Positions 45,323-56,145 of a DNA stretch of 64,000 nucleotides are shown piece by piece. A program made the translations under genes and the position numbers. Source of the stretch: Billgrantia sulfidoxydans. Lineage in GTDB: Bacteria > Pseudomonadota > Gammaproteobacteria > Pseudomonadales > Halomonadaceae. The DNA is taken from assembly GCF_017868775.1 (NCBI RefSeq), contig NZ_CP053381.1:434001-498000 (forward strand). Reading direction: 5' to 3'. Every line of letters starts with the position of its first letter. Position 1 is the first letter of the stretch. The notes under the pieces are model-generated. The model saw only the letters and a list, made by a program, of their open reading frames with translations. It was not told where the DNA came from and did no database searches.

Positions 45323-45345
45323 GGCCCGGCACTGCCGGGCCTTGT
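45323..45345 (+). terminator. Terminator after fadL
   Basis: An 8-bp GGCCCGGC/GCCGGGCC stem with a 3-nt loop is followed by a short TTGTG tract. The opp operon converges on it. Confidence 0.6.
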
Positions 45346-45356
45346 GCGTTGGGCTG

Positions 45357-46967
<1,611 letters not shown>

Positions 46968-46978
46968 GCAGGCCTCCT

Positions 46979-47875
46979 TTAGCGAGTGCGAGGGTCGAGG
47001 GCGTCACGCAGCCCGTCACCGAGAAAGTTCAGGCACAGCAGGGTGAGCGCAAGAAAGGTCGATGGCACCAGCAGCATCCAGGGGGCGCTCTGCATCATGT
47101 CCACGCCTTCACTGATCAGCACGCCCCAACTGGTCATCGGCTCCTGCACCCCGAGCCCCAGGAACGACAGGAAGCTCTCCAGCAGGATCACCTTGGGCAC
47201 GGTGAGCGTGACGTAGACGATCACCGGACCGAGGGTGTTGGGAATCAGGTGGCGCGTGACGATGGTGCTCGATTTCACCCCCAGGGCGCGGGCGGCCTCG
47301 ACGAACTCGCGGCGCTTGAGCGCCAGCGTCTGGCCGCGCACGATGCGCGACATGTCGAGCCATTCGACGGCACCGATGGCGGCGTAGATCAGCAGGATGT
47401 TGCGGCCGAACACCACCATCAGCAGGATCACCAGGAACATGAACGGCAGCGAGTACATGATGTCGACGAAGCGCATCATCAGGCTGTCGACGCGCCCCCC
47501 GAGGTAGCCGGCCACGGCGCCATAGAGCACGCCGATCACCAGCGAGACGAAGGTGGCCACCACGGCCACCGAGAGCGAGATCTGGCCGCCGAAGAGCGTT
47601 CGCGTGAGCAGGTCGCGACCGTTGGCATCGGTTCCTGCGTAATGGCCGTCGGCGAGGCTGGGCGGTGCGTTGAAGGCGGCCCAGTCCACTTCGTTGAGCC
47701 CCCAGGGCGTGAGCCAGGGCCCCGCCACGCAGGCAAGCGCGATCACGGTCAGCAGCACCAGGCTGACCATGGCGGCGTGGTTCTGCTTGAGGCGACGCCA
47801 GGCGTCTTTTCCCAGGCTATCGCCCACCGGTAGGTCGCCGGCGCCCGGATGGGGGGTCGTTTGTTCAGTCGTCAT
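46979..47875 (-). CDS. oppC: Oligopeptide ABC transporter permease (OppC type)
   Basis: A 298-residue membrane protein with six helices. The N-terminal DPP_OppC segment (DAWRRLKQNHAAMVSLVLL) and the periplasmic HYAGTDANGRDLLTR are present. The cytoplasmic EAA loop EFVEAARALGVKSSTIVTRHLIPN contacts the ATPase. It overlaps the oppB-like gene by 11 nt. Confidence 0.94.
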   Translation of the reverse strand: MTTEQTTPHPGAGDLPVGDSLGKDAWRRLKQNHAAMVSLVLLTVIALACVAGPWLTPWGLNEVDWAAFNAPPSLADGHYAGTDANGRDLLTRTLFGGQISLSVAVVATFVSLVIGVLYGAVAGYLGGRVDSLMMRFVDIMYSLPFMFLVILLMVVFGRNILLIYAAIGAVEWLDMSRIVRGQTLALKRREFVEAARALGVKSSTIVTRHLIPNTLGPVIVYVTLTVPKVILLESFLSFLGLGVQEPMTSWGVLISEGVDMMQSAPWMLLVPSTFLALTLLCLNFLGDGLRDALDPRTR

Positions 47876-48791
47876 AGCGGATCTGCGGGTCGAGTGCGGA
47901 GTAGAGGAGATCGACGATCAGGTTGAGCAGCACGATCAGGATGCCGTAGAACACCACCGTGCCCATCACCAGTGTGTAGTCCCGATTCAGCGCGGCCTGG
48001 ACGAAGTAGCGGCCGATGCCGGGGATGCCGAAGATCTGCTCGATCACCACCGAGCCGGTGATGATCCCGGCGATGGCCGGCCCCAGGTACGAAATCACCG
48101 GCAGCAAGGAGGGGCGCAGCGCATGGCGCCAGATCACCTCGCGCTCCGTCAGGCCCTTGGCGCGGGCGGTGCGGATGTAGTGGCTGCCCAGCACCTCGAT
48201 CATGCTGGCCCGGGTCATGCGGGCGGTGTAGGCGATCTGCTGAATCGACAGCGCCACCACCGGCAGCACCATGTTGCGCCAGTGTCCGTCGTTCCAGCCG
48301 CCCACCGGCAGCCACGCCAGCAGCACGCCGAAGACCAGGGCGAGGATCGGCGCGATGACGAAGTTGGGAATGGCAACCCCCGCCAGTGCCGTGCCCATGA
48401 CCAGGTAGTCGACGCTCGTGTTGCGTCGCAGCGCCGCCACGATGCCGAGCGGAAGCCCCAGCGCGATGGCCAGGGCGATGGCCCACAGGCCGAGCTCGAG
48501 GCTGACCGGAAACCCCTGCGCGATCAGCTCGGTGACGGTGAAATCCTTGTAGCGGAAGGAGGGGCCGAAATCGCCCTGCAGCAGGTTGCCCAGGTAGATC
48601 AGGTACTGCTTCCACACCGGCTGGTCGAGATGGTAGGCCGCGCGCAGGTTGGCCTCGATCTCCGCCGGCAGCTGGCGTTCGCCGTCGAACGGTCCTCCCG
48701 GCGCCAGGTGCATCAGGAAGAACGACAGGGTAATGACGATCAGCAGGGTGGGAATGGCCTGGAACAGGCGCTTGAAGACATAGAGCAGCAT
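47865..48791 (-). CDS. oppB: Oligopeptide ABC transporter permease (OppB type)
   Basis: A 308-residue membrane protein starting MLLYVFKRLFQAIPTLLIVI, the OppB hallmark. Six helices and the EAA loop IRTARAKGLTEREVIWRHALRP are present. It pairs with the OppC-type subunit to form the pore. It lies 53 bp after the binding-protein gene. Confidence 0.94.
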   Translation of the reverse strand: MLLYVFKRLFQAIPTLLIVITLSFFLMHLAPGGPFDGERQLPAEIEANLRAAYHLDQPVWKQYLIYLGNLLQGDFGPSFRYKDFTVTELIAQGFPVSLELGLWAIALAIALGLPLGIVAALRRNTSVDYLVMGTALAGVAIPNFVIAPILALVFGVLLAWLPVGGWNDGHWRNMVLPVVALSIQQIAYTARMTRASMIEVLGSHYIRTARAKGLTEREVIWRHALRPSLLPVISYLGPAIAGIITGSVVIEQIFGIPGIGRYFVQAALNRDYTLVMGTVVFYGILIVLLNLIVDLLYSALDPQIRYDD

Positions 48792-48844
48792 GGCATCCCC
48801 CGGCCCCGGTCGCCCGGGGCCTCGTCAGGCTTGATGGAGAAAAA

Positions 48845-50431
48845 TCAATCTTCGAAGGAAACCCAGCGTGAGCGATGGATGTCTTCGATGTTGTTCTCCC
48901 AGCCTTGCAGGGCGGGGTTCACCAGATTGCGCGAGACGTAGTAGTAGATGGGCAAGGTAGCGTTGTCCTCGAGCGCCAGGCGCTCGGCTTCGGTCATGAT
49001 CTCGCCGCGCCGGTCGAGCTCCTGGGTCTCGGCGGCCTCGCGCATCAGGGCATCGAACTCCTCGTTGGAGTAGGCCCCGTAGTTGTTGGCCACGCCGCTC
49101 TCCAGCAGGCTGAGAAAGTTCTGGGCATCGTTGTAGTCGCCGATCCAGCCGGCACGGCCCACGTCGAACTTGCCCTGTCTGAGATCGGCATAGTGCACGG
49201 CGACCTCGGAGTTGAACAGGTCGACCTCGACGCCCAGTGGCTCCCACATGGCGGCGATGGCGATGGCCACCTTGCGATGGTCCTCGCTGGTGTTGTAGCG
49301 CAGGTTGAGCTGGAGCGGATTGTCGGGACTATAGCCCGCCTCTGTCATGAGTTCGCGGGCGCGTGCCATGCGCTCATCCTGGGACATATCGGCGAAATCG
49401 AGCGTCGCCGGTTCGTAATGGCTGACGCCGGGCGGAACGAAGCTGTAGGCCGGCTCCTCGCCCGTGCCCAGGATCTGCTCGGTAATCACTTCACGCCGCA
49501 CGGCCAGGCTCAGGGCCTCGCGCACGCGCGGATCCGCCGTGGGATGGCCCTCGCGGGAGTTGAGCACGTAGTAGTAGATCCCCAGAAAGGGGGCGGTGTG
49601 GGTCGCTTCGGGCAGGTTGTCCTGCAGCCAGCCGTACTGCTGGGTCGGGAACTCGCGCGCCACGTCGATCTCCCCGGCGCGGAAGCGGTTGAGGGCGGTG
49701 TTGCGCTCCTCGATGGGGAAGTAGATCACCTGATCGAGCGCGACGCTGTCGGCATCATGGAAGTGCTCGTTGCGTACCGCCTCGATGCGTGTCTGCGACT
49801 GCCAGCGCTGGACCTTGAACGGGCCGTTGGAGACCAGGTTGTCGGGCCGCGACCAGCGGTCGCCGTGCTCCTCCACCACGTGCTGGGGAACGGGATAGGC
49901 GGTGTAGTGGGAGAGCTGGTCGAGGAAATAGGGCGTCGAGCGCTCCAGGGTGATCTGCAGGGTATGGGCGTCGAGCGCCTCGATGCCCAGCGTTTCGGGC
50001 TCCGCCTCGCCACCGTAGACCGCCTCGGCGTTCTTCACCGGATAGAGCAGATAGGCATAGTCGGCGGCGGTGGCGGGGTCTAGGATGCGGCGGAAGGCAA
50101 AGACGAAGTCCTCGGCGGTGACCGGCTCGCCATCCGACCAGCGGGCATCCTGGCGAATCTGGAAGGTGTAGGCCGTGCCGTCCTCCGAGATCTCCCACGA
50201 CTCGGCCACCCCGGGGATGCGCTCCCCATCGGCGGCTTCGGTGACCAGCCCCTCGAAGAGATCGCCCGCCACGTCGTTCTCCCAGGTGCCGCTGATCTTG
50301 TGGGGGTCGAGGGAGGCGGGCTCGCCCATGATGGCAATACGCAGCGTGTCGGCCTGAAGCGGCAGGGCGGCGAGGCTGGCCATGAGGGCGGCGGAGCGGA
50401 GCGCAGGGCGCAAGCGAGATGCGAGTTCCAT
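48845..50431 (-). CDS. oppA: Oligopeptide-binding protein (OppA/MppA-like, SBP_bac_5)
   Basis: A 528-residue periplasmic solute-binding protein. The signal peptide is about 1-27 (ALMASLAALPLQA), without a lipobox cysteine. The family markers MGEPASLDPHK, WSDGEPVTAEDFVFAFRRI, YPVPQHVVEEHG, SNGPFKVQRW and WIGDYNDAQNFL are clear. It is first in the four-gene transporter operon. An inverted repeat at 50471-50490 lies 40-59 bp before the start. Confidence 0.94.
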   Translation of the reverse strand: MELASRLRPALRSAALMASLAALPLQADTLRIAIMGEPASLDPHKISGTWENDVAGDLFEGLVTEAADGERIPGVAESWEISEDGTAYTFQIRQDARWSDGEPVTAEDFVFAFRRILDPATAADYAYLLYPVKNAEAVYGGEAEPETLGIEALDAHTLQITLERSTPYFLDQLSHYTAYPVPQHVVEEHGDRWSRPDNLVSNGPFKVQRWQSQTRIEAVRNEHFHDADSVALDQVIYFPIEERNTALNRFRAGEIDVAREFPTQQYGWLQDNLPEATHTAPFLGIYYYVLNSREGHPTADPRVREALSLAVRREVITEQILGTGEEPAYSFVPPGVSHYEPATLDFADMSQDERMARARELMTEAGYSPDNPLQLNLRYNTSEDHRKVAIAIAAMWEPLGVEVDLFNSEVAVHYADLRQGKFDVGRAGWIGDYNDAQNFLSLLESGVANNYGAYSNEEFDALMREAAETQELDRRGEIMTEAERLALEDNATLPIYYYVSRNLVNPALQGWENNIEDIHRSRWVSFED

Positions 50432-50470
50432 CAGCGTGTTTCTCCTTGTATCTTGTTATTGGATGGTGAT

Positions 50471-50490
50471 TCCACTGTCAATTCAGTGGA
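50471..50490. promoter_or_regulatory. Inverted repeat upstream of the opp operon, possible operator
   Basis: TCCACTG and CAGTGGA form 7-bp perfect arms around a 6-nt AT-rich spacer. The site sits in the 252-bp gap between the opp operon and prfB, near the expected opp promoter. The regulator is unknown. Confidence 0.45.
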
Positions 50491-50683
50491 TCTTAGTAGA
50501 ATTAACCATGGCGGCAACGTGCGACTTTGTCCAGTCCGCTGATGGGACATCGCCGAGGGTCGCGGCGGGCGAGGATGCGTCGCAGCGCCGAGTTGGCTAC
50601 AATAGTCGCCTTTTCCGCGCTGCCGGGGCGGGTCCATGGCCTGCCCGGCAGCCGTTCTCCAAGCGAACCAGGCGAGCGAGCCC

Positions 50684-51782
50684 ATGCTGGAAACCAACCC
50701 CATTCACAACCTCATCAAGGACCTGGCCGAGCGGACAGACGTCCTGAGGGGGTATCTTTGACTATGCCGAACGCAAGGATCGGCTAGAGGAAGTCACCCG
50801 CGAGCTGGAAGACCCGGGCGTGTGGAACGACCCCGAGTACGCCCAGAAGCTGGGTAAGGAACGTGCCTCCCTCGAGGCCATCGTCGAGACCATCGACGAA
50901 CTCGACCAGGGCCTGGCGGACAGCCGCGACCTGCTCGAGCTGGCCGAGATGGAAGAGGACGAAGACACCGTCGCCGAGGTGAAGAGGGAGCTCGATGGGC
51001 TCCAGGAGAGCCTGGCGAAGCTCGAGTTCCGGCGCATGTTCTCGGGCGAGATGGACGCCAACAACGCCTACCTCGACATCCAGGCCGGTTCCGGCGGCAC
51101 CGAAGCCCAGGACTGGGCCAACATGCTGCTGCGCATGTACCTGCGCTGGTGCGAGCAACACGGCTTCAAGACCGAGATCACCGAGCTCTCCGCCGGTGAG
51201 GTGGCGGGCATCAAGTCGGCCACGATTCACGTGCAGGGCGACCACGCCTTCGGCTGGCTGCGTACCGAGACCGGCGTGCACCGCCTGGTGCGCAAGAGCC
51301 CGTTCGACTCCGGCGGCCGTCGCCACACGTCATTCGCCTCGGTGTTCCTGTCGCCGGAGATCGACGACAGCTTCGAGGTCGAGATCAACCCGGCGGATCT
51401 GCGCGTCGACACCTACCGCTCCAGCGGCGCGGGCGGTCAGCACGTCAACACCACCGATTCCGCGGTGCGTATCACCCACGAGCCCACCGGCATCGTGGTG
51501 GCCTGCCAGAGCCAGCGCAGCCAGCACGCCAACCGCGACTTCGCCATGAAGCAGCTCAAGGCGAAGCTGTGGGAGCACGAGATGGAGAAGCGCAATGCCG
51601 CCAAGCAGGAGGCGGAAGACTCCAAGGCCGATATCGGCTGGGGTAGCCAGATCCGCTCCTATGTGCTCGACGACCAGCGCATCAAGGACCTGCGGACCGG
51701 CGTGCAAACCAGCAACTGCGACCGGGTGCTGGACGGTGACCTGGACGCCTTCATCGAAGCCAGCTTGAAGCAGGGGCTATAG
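50684..51782 (+). CDS. prfB: Peptide chain release factor 2 (programmed +1 frameshift)
   Basis: RF2, 365 residues when read through the frameshift. The zero frame runs 25 codons from the ATG at 50684 to an in-frame TGA at 50759. The internal Shine-Dalgarno-like AGGGGG (50747-50752) and the slippery CTTTGAC (50756-50762) match E. coli, and reading resumes in +1 at 50760. The stop-recognition tripeptide SPF (KSPFDS) and catalytic GGQ (GAGGQHVN) are present. RF2 thus regulates its own level by efficiency at the TGA. lysS is downstream, as in E. coli. Confidence 0.97.
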
Positions 51783-51786
51783 CCTG

Positions 51787-51882
51787 CTGCGCTTGCTGAT
51801 ACGGCGTTGCCCCTCAACTCGAGAGTCTCATTGACGACAGTCAGCTCCGTTCTCGCGTTGAGGGGCGCCTTGTCTCAGCTTC
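51787..51882. repeat. Structured intergenic repeat H1 between prfB and lysS
   Basis: Directly after prfB, a long imperfect hairpin has outer arms GCCCCTCAAC (51809-51818) and GTTGAGGGGC (51857-51866), with inner pairing around CTCATTGAC. Flanks GGCGTTG and GCGCCT and the lead CTGCGCTT match element H2 after lysS. It may act as terminator or mobile structured repeat. Confidence 0.7.
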
Positions 51883-51943
51883 GCTCGCGCGGCGCTAGTC
51901 GCGTTTACAACACCGCATATTGTGACTGCTAACAGGTAGCGAG

Positions 51944-53494
51944 ATGGCCAACCAGAGCTCCTCCCCGGAAAGCCCCCAGACCGACGAGAACCGTCTGATC
52001 GCCGAGCGTCGGGCCAAGCTGGCGGCGCGCCGCGAGCGCGCCGATGCCACCGGCGGCAGCGCCTTCCCCAACGATTTTCGCCGCGACAGCCTGGCGGCCG
52101 ACCTCGTGGCCGAGCTGGGTGAGAAGGACAAGGACGAGCTGGAGTCGCTGCACCGGCCGGCGGCAGTGGCCGGGCGCATCATGCGCAAGCGCGGCCCGTT
52201 CCTGGTGATCCAGGACCCCTCCGGCACGATCCAGCTCTACGTCGACAAGAAGGGGCTGGCGGAAGAGGTGCTGGAGGATATCAAGGGCTGGGACATCGGC
52301 GACATCGTGGCGGCCCGCGGCCCGGTGCACAAGTCGGGCAAGGGCGACCTCTACGTGATGATGGAGGAGGCCAGGCTCTTGACCAAGAGCCTGCGCCCGC
52401 TGCCGGACAAGTTCCATGGCCTGACCGACATGGAGGCGCGCTATCGCCAGCGCTACGTCGACCTGATCATGAACCCCGATTCGCGCAAGGTGTTCGAGAC
52501 CCGCGCCGGGGTGATCAGCGCCATGCGCCGCTTCTTCGAGGAGCGCGGCTTCATGGAGGTCGAGACCCCCATGCTGCAGCCGATCCCCGGGGGCGCCACC
52601 GCGCGGCCCTTCATCACCCACCACAATGCGCTGGACATCGACATGTACCTGCGCATCGCTCCCGAGCTCTACCTCAAGCGCCTGGTGGTGGGCGGCTTCG
52701 AGAAGGTCTTCGAGATCAACCGCAACTTCCGCAACGAAGGGCTGTCGACGCGCCACAACCCCGAGTTCACCATGGTCGAGTTCTACCAGGCACACGCCAA
52801 CCACCATGACCTGATGGACCTCACCGAGGAGATGCTGCGCGCCGTCGCGCTCAAGGTGCTGGGCACCACCACGGTGGTCAACACCGTGCGCAGCGCCGAG
52901 GGCGAAGTGCTCGAGACCTACGAATACGACTTCGGCAAGCCGCTCAGGCGCATCAGCGTGTTCGACTCGATCCTCGAGTTCAACCCGGACATTCACGCCG
53001 AGGCACTGGCCGACGAGGCCGCCGCACGGCAGATCGCCGAGCGCCTGGACATCGACGTCAAGGATGGCTGGGGCCTGGGCAAGATCCAGATCGAGATCTT
53101 CGAGAAGACCGTCGAGCACCGCCTGAAGGACCCGACCTTCATCACCGACTACCCCACCGAGGTGAGCCCGCTGGCGCGGCGCAAGGACAGCGACCCATTC
53201 GTCACCGAGCGCTTCGAGTTCTTCGTCGGCGGGCGAGAGATCGCCAACGGCTTCTCGGAGCTCAACGACGCCGAGGACCAGGCCGAGCGCTTCCGCGCCC
53301 AGGCCGCGGAGAAGGAGGCCGGCGACCTCGAGGCGATGTACTACGACGCCGACTACGTGCGCGCGCTGGAGTACGGCCTGCCGCCCACCGCCGGTGAGGG
53401 CATCGGCATCGACCGCCTGGTCATGCTGTTCACCGACAGCGCCTCGATCCGGGATGTGTTGCTGTTCCCGGCCATGCGTCCTGAGGTGGAGTGA
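51944..53494 (+). CDS. lysS: Lysyl-tRNA synthetase (class II)
   Basis: A 516-residue class II synthetase with an N-terminal OB-fold anticodon domain ([20 protein letters not shown]). Motif 1 is near [17 protein letters not shown], motif 2 is [22 protein letters not shown], and motif 3 is [14 protein letters not shown]. It starts at the ATG at 51944 after a 160-bp gap occupied by repeat H1. Confidence 0.98.
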   Translation: MANQSSSPESPQTDENRLIAERRAKLAARRERADATGGSAFPNDFRRDSLAADLVAELGEKDKDELESLHRPAAVAGRIMRKRGPFLVIQDPSGTIQLYVDKKGLAEEVLEDIKGWDIGDIVAARGPVHKSGKGDLYVMMEEARLLTKSLRPLPDKFHGLTDMEARYRQRYVDLIMNPDSRKVFETRAGVISAMRRFFEERGFMEVETPMLQPIPGGATARPFITHHNALDIDMYLRIAPELYLKRLVVGGFEKVFEINRNFRNEGLSTRHNPEFTMVEFYQAHANHHDLMDLTEEMLRAVALKVLGTTTVVNTVRSAEGEVLETYEYDFGKPLRRISVFDSILEFNPDIHAEALADEAAARQIAERLDIDVKDGWGLGKIQIEIFEKTVEHRLKDPTFITDYPTEVSPLARRKDSDPFVTERFEFFVGGREIANGFSELNDAEDQAERFRAQAAEKEAGDLEAMYYDADYVRALEYGLPPTAGEGIGIDRLVMLFTDSASIRDVLLFPAMRPEVE

Positions 53495-53509
53495 AGGGGC
53501 TGCGCTTCG

Positions 53510-53592
53510 GCCAGGCGTTGTTGCTCAGGAGTTCGCTTTGCTCATGTACAAATTCGTACACACCGCCAGCGAACACCTGAGCGCCTAGCCTG
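53510..53592. repeat. Structured intergenic repeat H2 after lysS
   Basis: Arms CTCAGGAGTTCGC (53524-53536) and GCGAACACCTGAG (53569-53581), with one mismatch, enclose an inner TGTAC/GTACA hairpin (53545-53560). The architecture and flanks (CTGCGCTT, GGCGTTG, GCGCCT) parallel H1. This and copy B fill most of the 421-bp gene-free stretch 53495-53915. Confidence 0.7.
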
Positions 53593-53630
53593 GCCTTTGC
53601 TCGCCTCCTTCCGCTACTTGCGGTGGTTAA

Positions 53631-53803
53631 GCGAGGGGCGCCGGGGGGAGGCCGAAGAGGAGGTCTTTTGCCATGGGTGAGGAGCATTGCTCCGAACGGG
53701 CTGGCCATGGATGGCCAGCCCCGGTCCTGCAAGCGGAGCAGGATGCGAGAGCGAAGCAGGGCAAAAGTAGCGCCCAGGGATGGGTTCACAGCGCCTCCTC
53801 GAA
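53631..53803. repeat. Dispersed palindromic intergenic repeat, copy B (long form, inverted)
   Basis: The two ends match copy A (40587-40670) in reverse complement. In place of the short palindrome there is an extra segment of about 85 bp (53675-53760). It contains a perfect GCTGGCCAT/ATGGCCAGC hairpin (53700-53719) with the same CCATCCATGG apex and a smaller GGAGC/GCTCC hairpin. Confidence 0.85.
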
Positions 53804-53915
53804 GGCCTGCCCCCGGTAAAGCCCCGGGCCTCTCGGTGTCGAACCGGCGGAAGTATTGGTAAGCGGCGGCGCTAGCGCCCATAATGATCACCGTTTCGAC
53901 GTCGAGGAGACCGCG

Positions 53916-54302
53916 ATGAAACTGCTCAACCGCTCCGCCCTGAGCGTCAGGCCGACCCGGCACTTCGTGGACTGGATCAACGCCCTGGAACCCACCATGG
54001 GGGAGGACGACCTCACCCTGGCCGACGTCGAACGCGAAAGCACCGTCTACCTGATTCCCGAGATGGACACCCCGGAGGCGCTGGAGGCCTTCGTGCGGGA
54101 GCGCTACCTCGAGATCCTCGAGACCGAGCTGCGCGCCTGGGAAGAGGACGAGCGCCAGTGGCCCGAGGCTCTGGACTGGGCGCTGTTCCAGCGCTTCCTG
54201 CAGGTCGAGCACAGCTACCTGGCCATCGACCTCGACGACGAGACGGCGCTGGAGATCTCCGAGGTCGACGATTCCCTGCTGCTGGAGACGGATCAGGACT
54301 GA
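53916..54302 (+). CDS. Uncharacterised acidic 128-residue protein
   Basis: A soluble, strongly acidic protein (MKLLNRSALSVRPTRHFVDW at the start; repeated Glu/Asp, e.g. ELRAWEEDERQW; tail ISEVDDSLLLETDQD). It has no signal peptide, membrane helix or recognised motif. GAGGAG before the ATG at 53916 supports translation, and a good terminator follows. A halophile-type acidic composition would fit the inferred host. Confidence 0.75.
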   Translation: MKLLNRSALSVRPTRHFVDWINALEPTMGEDDLTLADVERESTVYLIPEMDTPEALEAFVRERYLEILETELRAWEEDERQWPEALDWALFQRFLQVEHSYLAIDLDDETALEISEVDDSLLLETDQD

Positions 54303-54326
54303 TTCGCTCCTTCGTTGATCTTCGAG

Positions 54327-54346
54327 AACCGGCTGCGGCCGGTTTT
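54327..54346 (+). terminator. Rho-independent terminator
   Basis: An AACCGGC/GCCGGTT stem with a 4-nt loop runs into TTTTCTCGTT, between the unknown acidic protein and the MFS gene. Confidence 0.75.
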
Positions 54347-54378
54347 CTCGTTATGTACCAAGCCCTGATGGGAACCGA

Positions 54379-55809
54379 ATGAGCCGACTCTTTTCCACCC
54401 GGCCCGGCGACGACGGCCTGCCGGGGCCCGAGCGACGCCTGGCGGTACTGGCGCTGATCCTCGGTACGCTGATGGCCGTGGTCGACGTCACCATGGTCAA
54501 CATTGCGCTGCCATCCATGGCGCGTGACCTCGAGGTCTCCGACGCCCGCGCGGTCTGGGTCACCAACCTGTTCCAGATCGTCTGCGCCGCCTTCCTGCTG
54601 GTGTGCGCCTCCTTCAGCGAGATGATCAGTCGCCGCCGGCTCTACGTGGCCGGGCTGGCGCTGTTCGTGGTTGCCTCGTTGGGTGCGGCACTGTCGCGCA
54701 GCCTGGAGTGGCTGCTGCTCTTTCGGGCCCTGCAGGGGCTCGGGGCGGCGGCCACGCTCTCCATCGGCCCATCGCTCTATCGCTCGATCTTTCCCACTCG
54801 CCTGCTAGGCAGTGCCTTGGGGCTTTCCGCCCTGGTGGTAGCGGGCGGCTATGCCGCCGGACCGGCCTTGGGTGGGCTGGTGCTGTCGGTGGTCAGCTGG
54901 CCCTGGCTGTTCGCCCTGCACCTGCCGCTGGGGCTTGTCGCGCTGTGGCTGGCGTGGCGTGCGCTGCCCCGCGAGAAGGGGCGCCGCGGCGGCTTCGACG
55001 GTCGCGGGGCGCTGGGCTCGGTGGTCACGCTGGGAAGCTTCTTCCTGGCCATGGATACCCTGGGCCACGGTGCGGCGCCGTGGCAGTCGCTGGCCTGGCT
55101 GACGCTCAGCGTGGTGACGGGCGGGCTGTTCCTGCGCCGCCAGCGCCGGGCCAGCCACCCACTGCTGCCGCCACGGCTGTTTCGGGTGCCGCGCTTCCGC
55201 CTGGCGGTGTCGGCGTCGGGGCTCGCCTTCGTCGGTCAGGGGCTGGCCTTCGTCGCGCTGTCGTTTCTTTACCAGCAGGAGATGGGGTTCTCGCCGCTGC
55301 ACACCGCCTGGCTGTTCACACCCTGGCCGCTGGCCATCATGCTGGTCGGCCCCCTGGCCGGTCGCCTGGCCGACCGGATGAATCCCAGCCTCATGGCCAG
55401 CCTGGGGCTGGTGGTGCTGATGCTGGGGCTCGCCTCGCTGGCGCTGCTGCCGCAGGCGGCCGGTGTGCTGGACAGCCTGTGGCGCACGGCACTGTGCGGC
55501 ATCGGCTTCGGTCTGTTCCAGCCGCCCAACAACCGCGAAATGATGACCAGTGCGCCGCACGAACTGAGCACCAGCGCCTCGGGCGTGCTCAGCACCACGC
55601 GTACCGTGGGCCAATCCCTCGGCGTGGCGCTGGTCGGTGCCTTCATGGCGGCCAATGCGCCGGTGCAGGCCACGCTGTGGGCTGGCTGCCTGGCCTGCCT
55701 GCTGGCGCTCCTGGCCAGCCTGGCGCGGGTGTCACTGGCCGGCGCCGCCCAGGCGGGCTGTCGCGAGGAGGCCGCGCAGGTGCAGTCGCCGAGCAAGCGA
55801 GTACAATGA
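54379..55809 (+). CDS. MFS drug exporter, DHA2 (EmrB/QacA-like)
   Basis: A 476-residue integral membrane protein with about 13-14 predicted helices. The DHA2 signature MAVVDVTMVNIALPSMARDL lies near residues 33-52, the antiporter motif C-type LVVAGGYAAGPALGGLV near 155, and a large central hydrophilic loop follows KGRRGGFDGRG. Likely a proton-driven efflux pump; the substrate is not predictable. The bolA gene follows after 27 bp. Confidence 0.9.
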   Translation: MSRLFSTRPGDDGLPGPERRLAVLALILGTLMAVVDVTMVNIALPSMARDLEVSDARAVWVTNLFQIVCAAFLLVCASFSEMISRRRLYVAGLALFVVASLGAALSRSLEWLLLFRALQGLGAAATLSIGPSLYRSIFPTRLLGSALGLSALVVAGGYAAGPALGGLVLSVVSWPWLFALHLPLGLVALWLAWRALPREKGRRGGFDGRGALGSVVTLGSFFLAMDTLGHGAAPWQSLAWLTLSVVTGGLFLRRQRRASHPLLPPRLFRVPRFRLAVSASGLAFVGQGLAFVALSFLYQQEMGFSPLHTAWLFTPWPLAIMLVGPLAGRLADRMNPSLMASLGLVVLMLGLASLALLPQAAGVLDSLWRTALCGIGFGLFQPPNNREMMTSAPHELSTSASGVLSTTRTVGQSLGVALVGAFMAANAPVQATLWAGCLACLLALLASLARVSLAGAAQAGCREEAAQVQSPSKRVQ

Positions 55810-55836
55810 CCTGACATCCATGATCGAGGAGCCCTC

Positions 55837-56145
55837 ATGAGCGTTCAGGCCGATATCGAAGAGAAGCTGCAGGCCCTCGAACCCACCCATGTGGCGGTGG
55901 AGAACGAGAGTCATCGGCATGCCGTGCCGGCCAATTCCGAAACCCACTTCAAGGTCACGGTGGTGTCCGAACACTTCCAGGGATTGATGCCGGTGAAGCG
56001 CCACCAGCGTCTCTATGCGCTGCTGGCCGATGAGCTCTCGGGGCCGGTGCATGCCCTGGCCCTGCATCTCTATACCCCGCAGGAGTGGGCCGCCCGCGGC
56101 GAGGCGCGCCCCGACTCCCCCAACTGCCGTGGTGCCGGTGCGTGA
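55837..56145 (+). CDS. bolA: BolA-family protein
   Basis: A 102-residue protein with the BolA fold: MSVQADIEEKLQALEPTHVAVENES, then FKVTVVSEHFQGLMPVKRHQRLYALLADEL with the invariant histidine (ESHRHAVPANSETHFKV). BolA proteins pair with monothiol glutaredoxins and take part in Fe-S trafficking and stress morphology. The TGA overlaps the GTG of the next gene. Confidence 0.95.
   Translation: MSVQADIEEKLQALEPTHVAVENESHRHAVPANSETHFKVTVVSEHFQGLMPVKRHQRLYALLADELSGPVHALALHLYTPQEWAARGEARPDSPNCRGAGA

Noticed and set aside
50684..50761. prfB as a frameshifted pseudogene
   Set aside because: The in-frame TGA is part of the conserved RF2 programmed frameshift site with AGGGGG and CTTTGAC intact.
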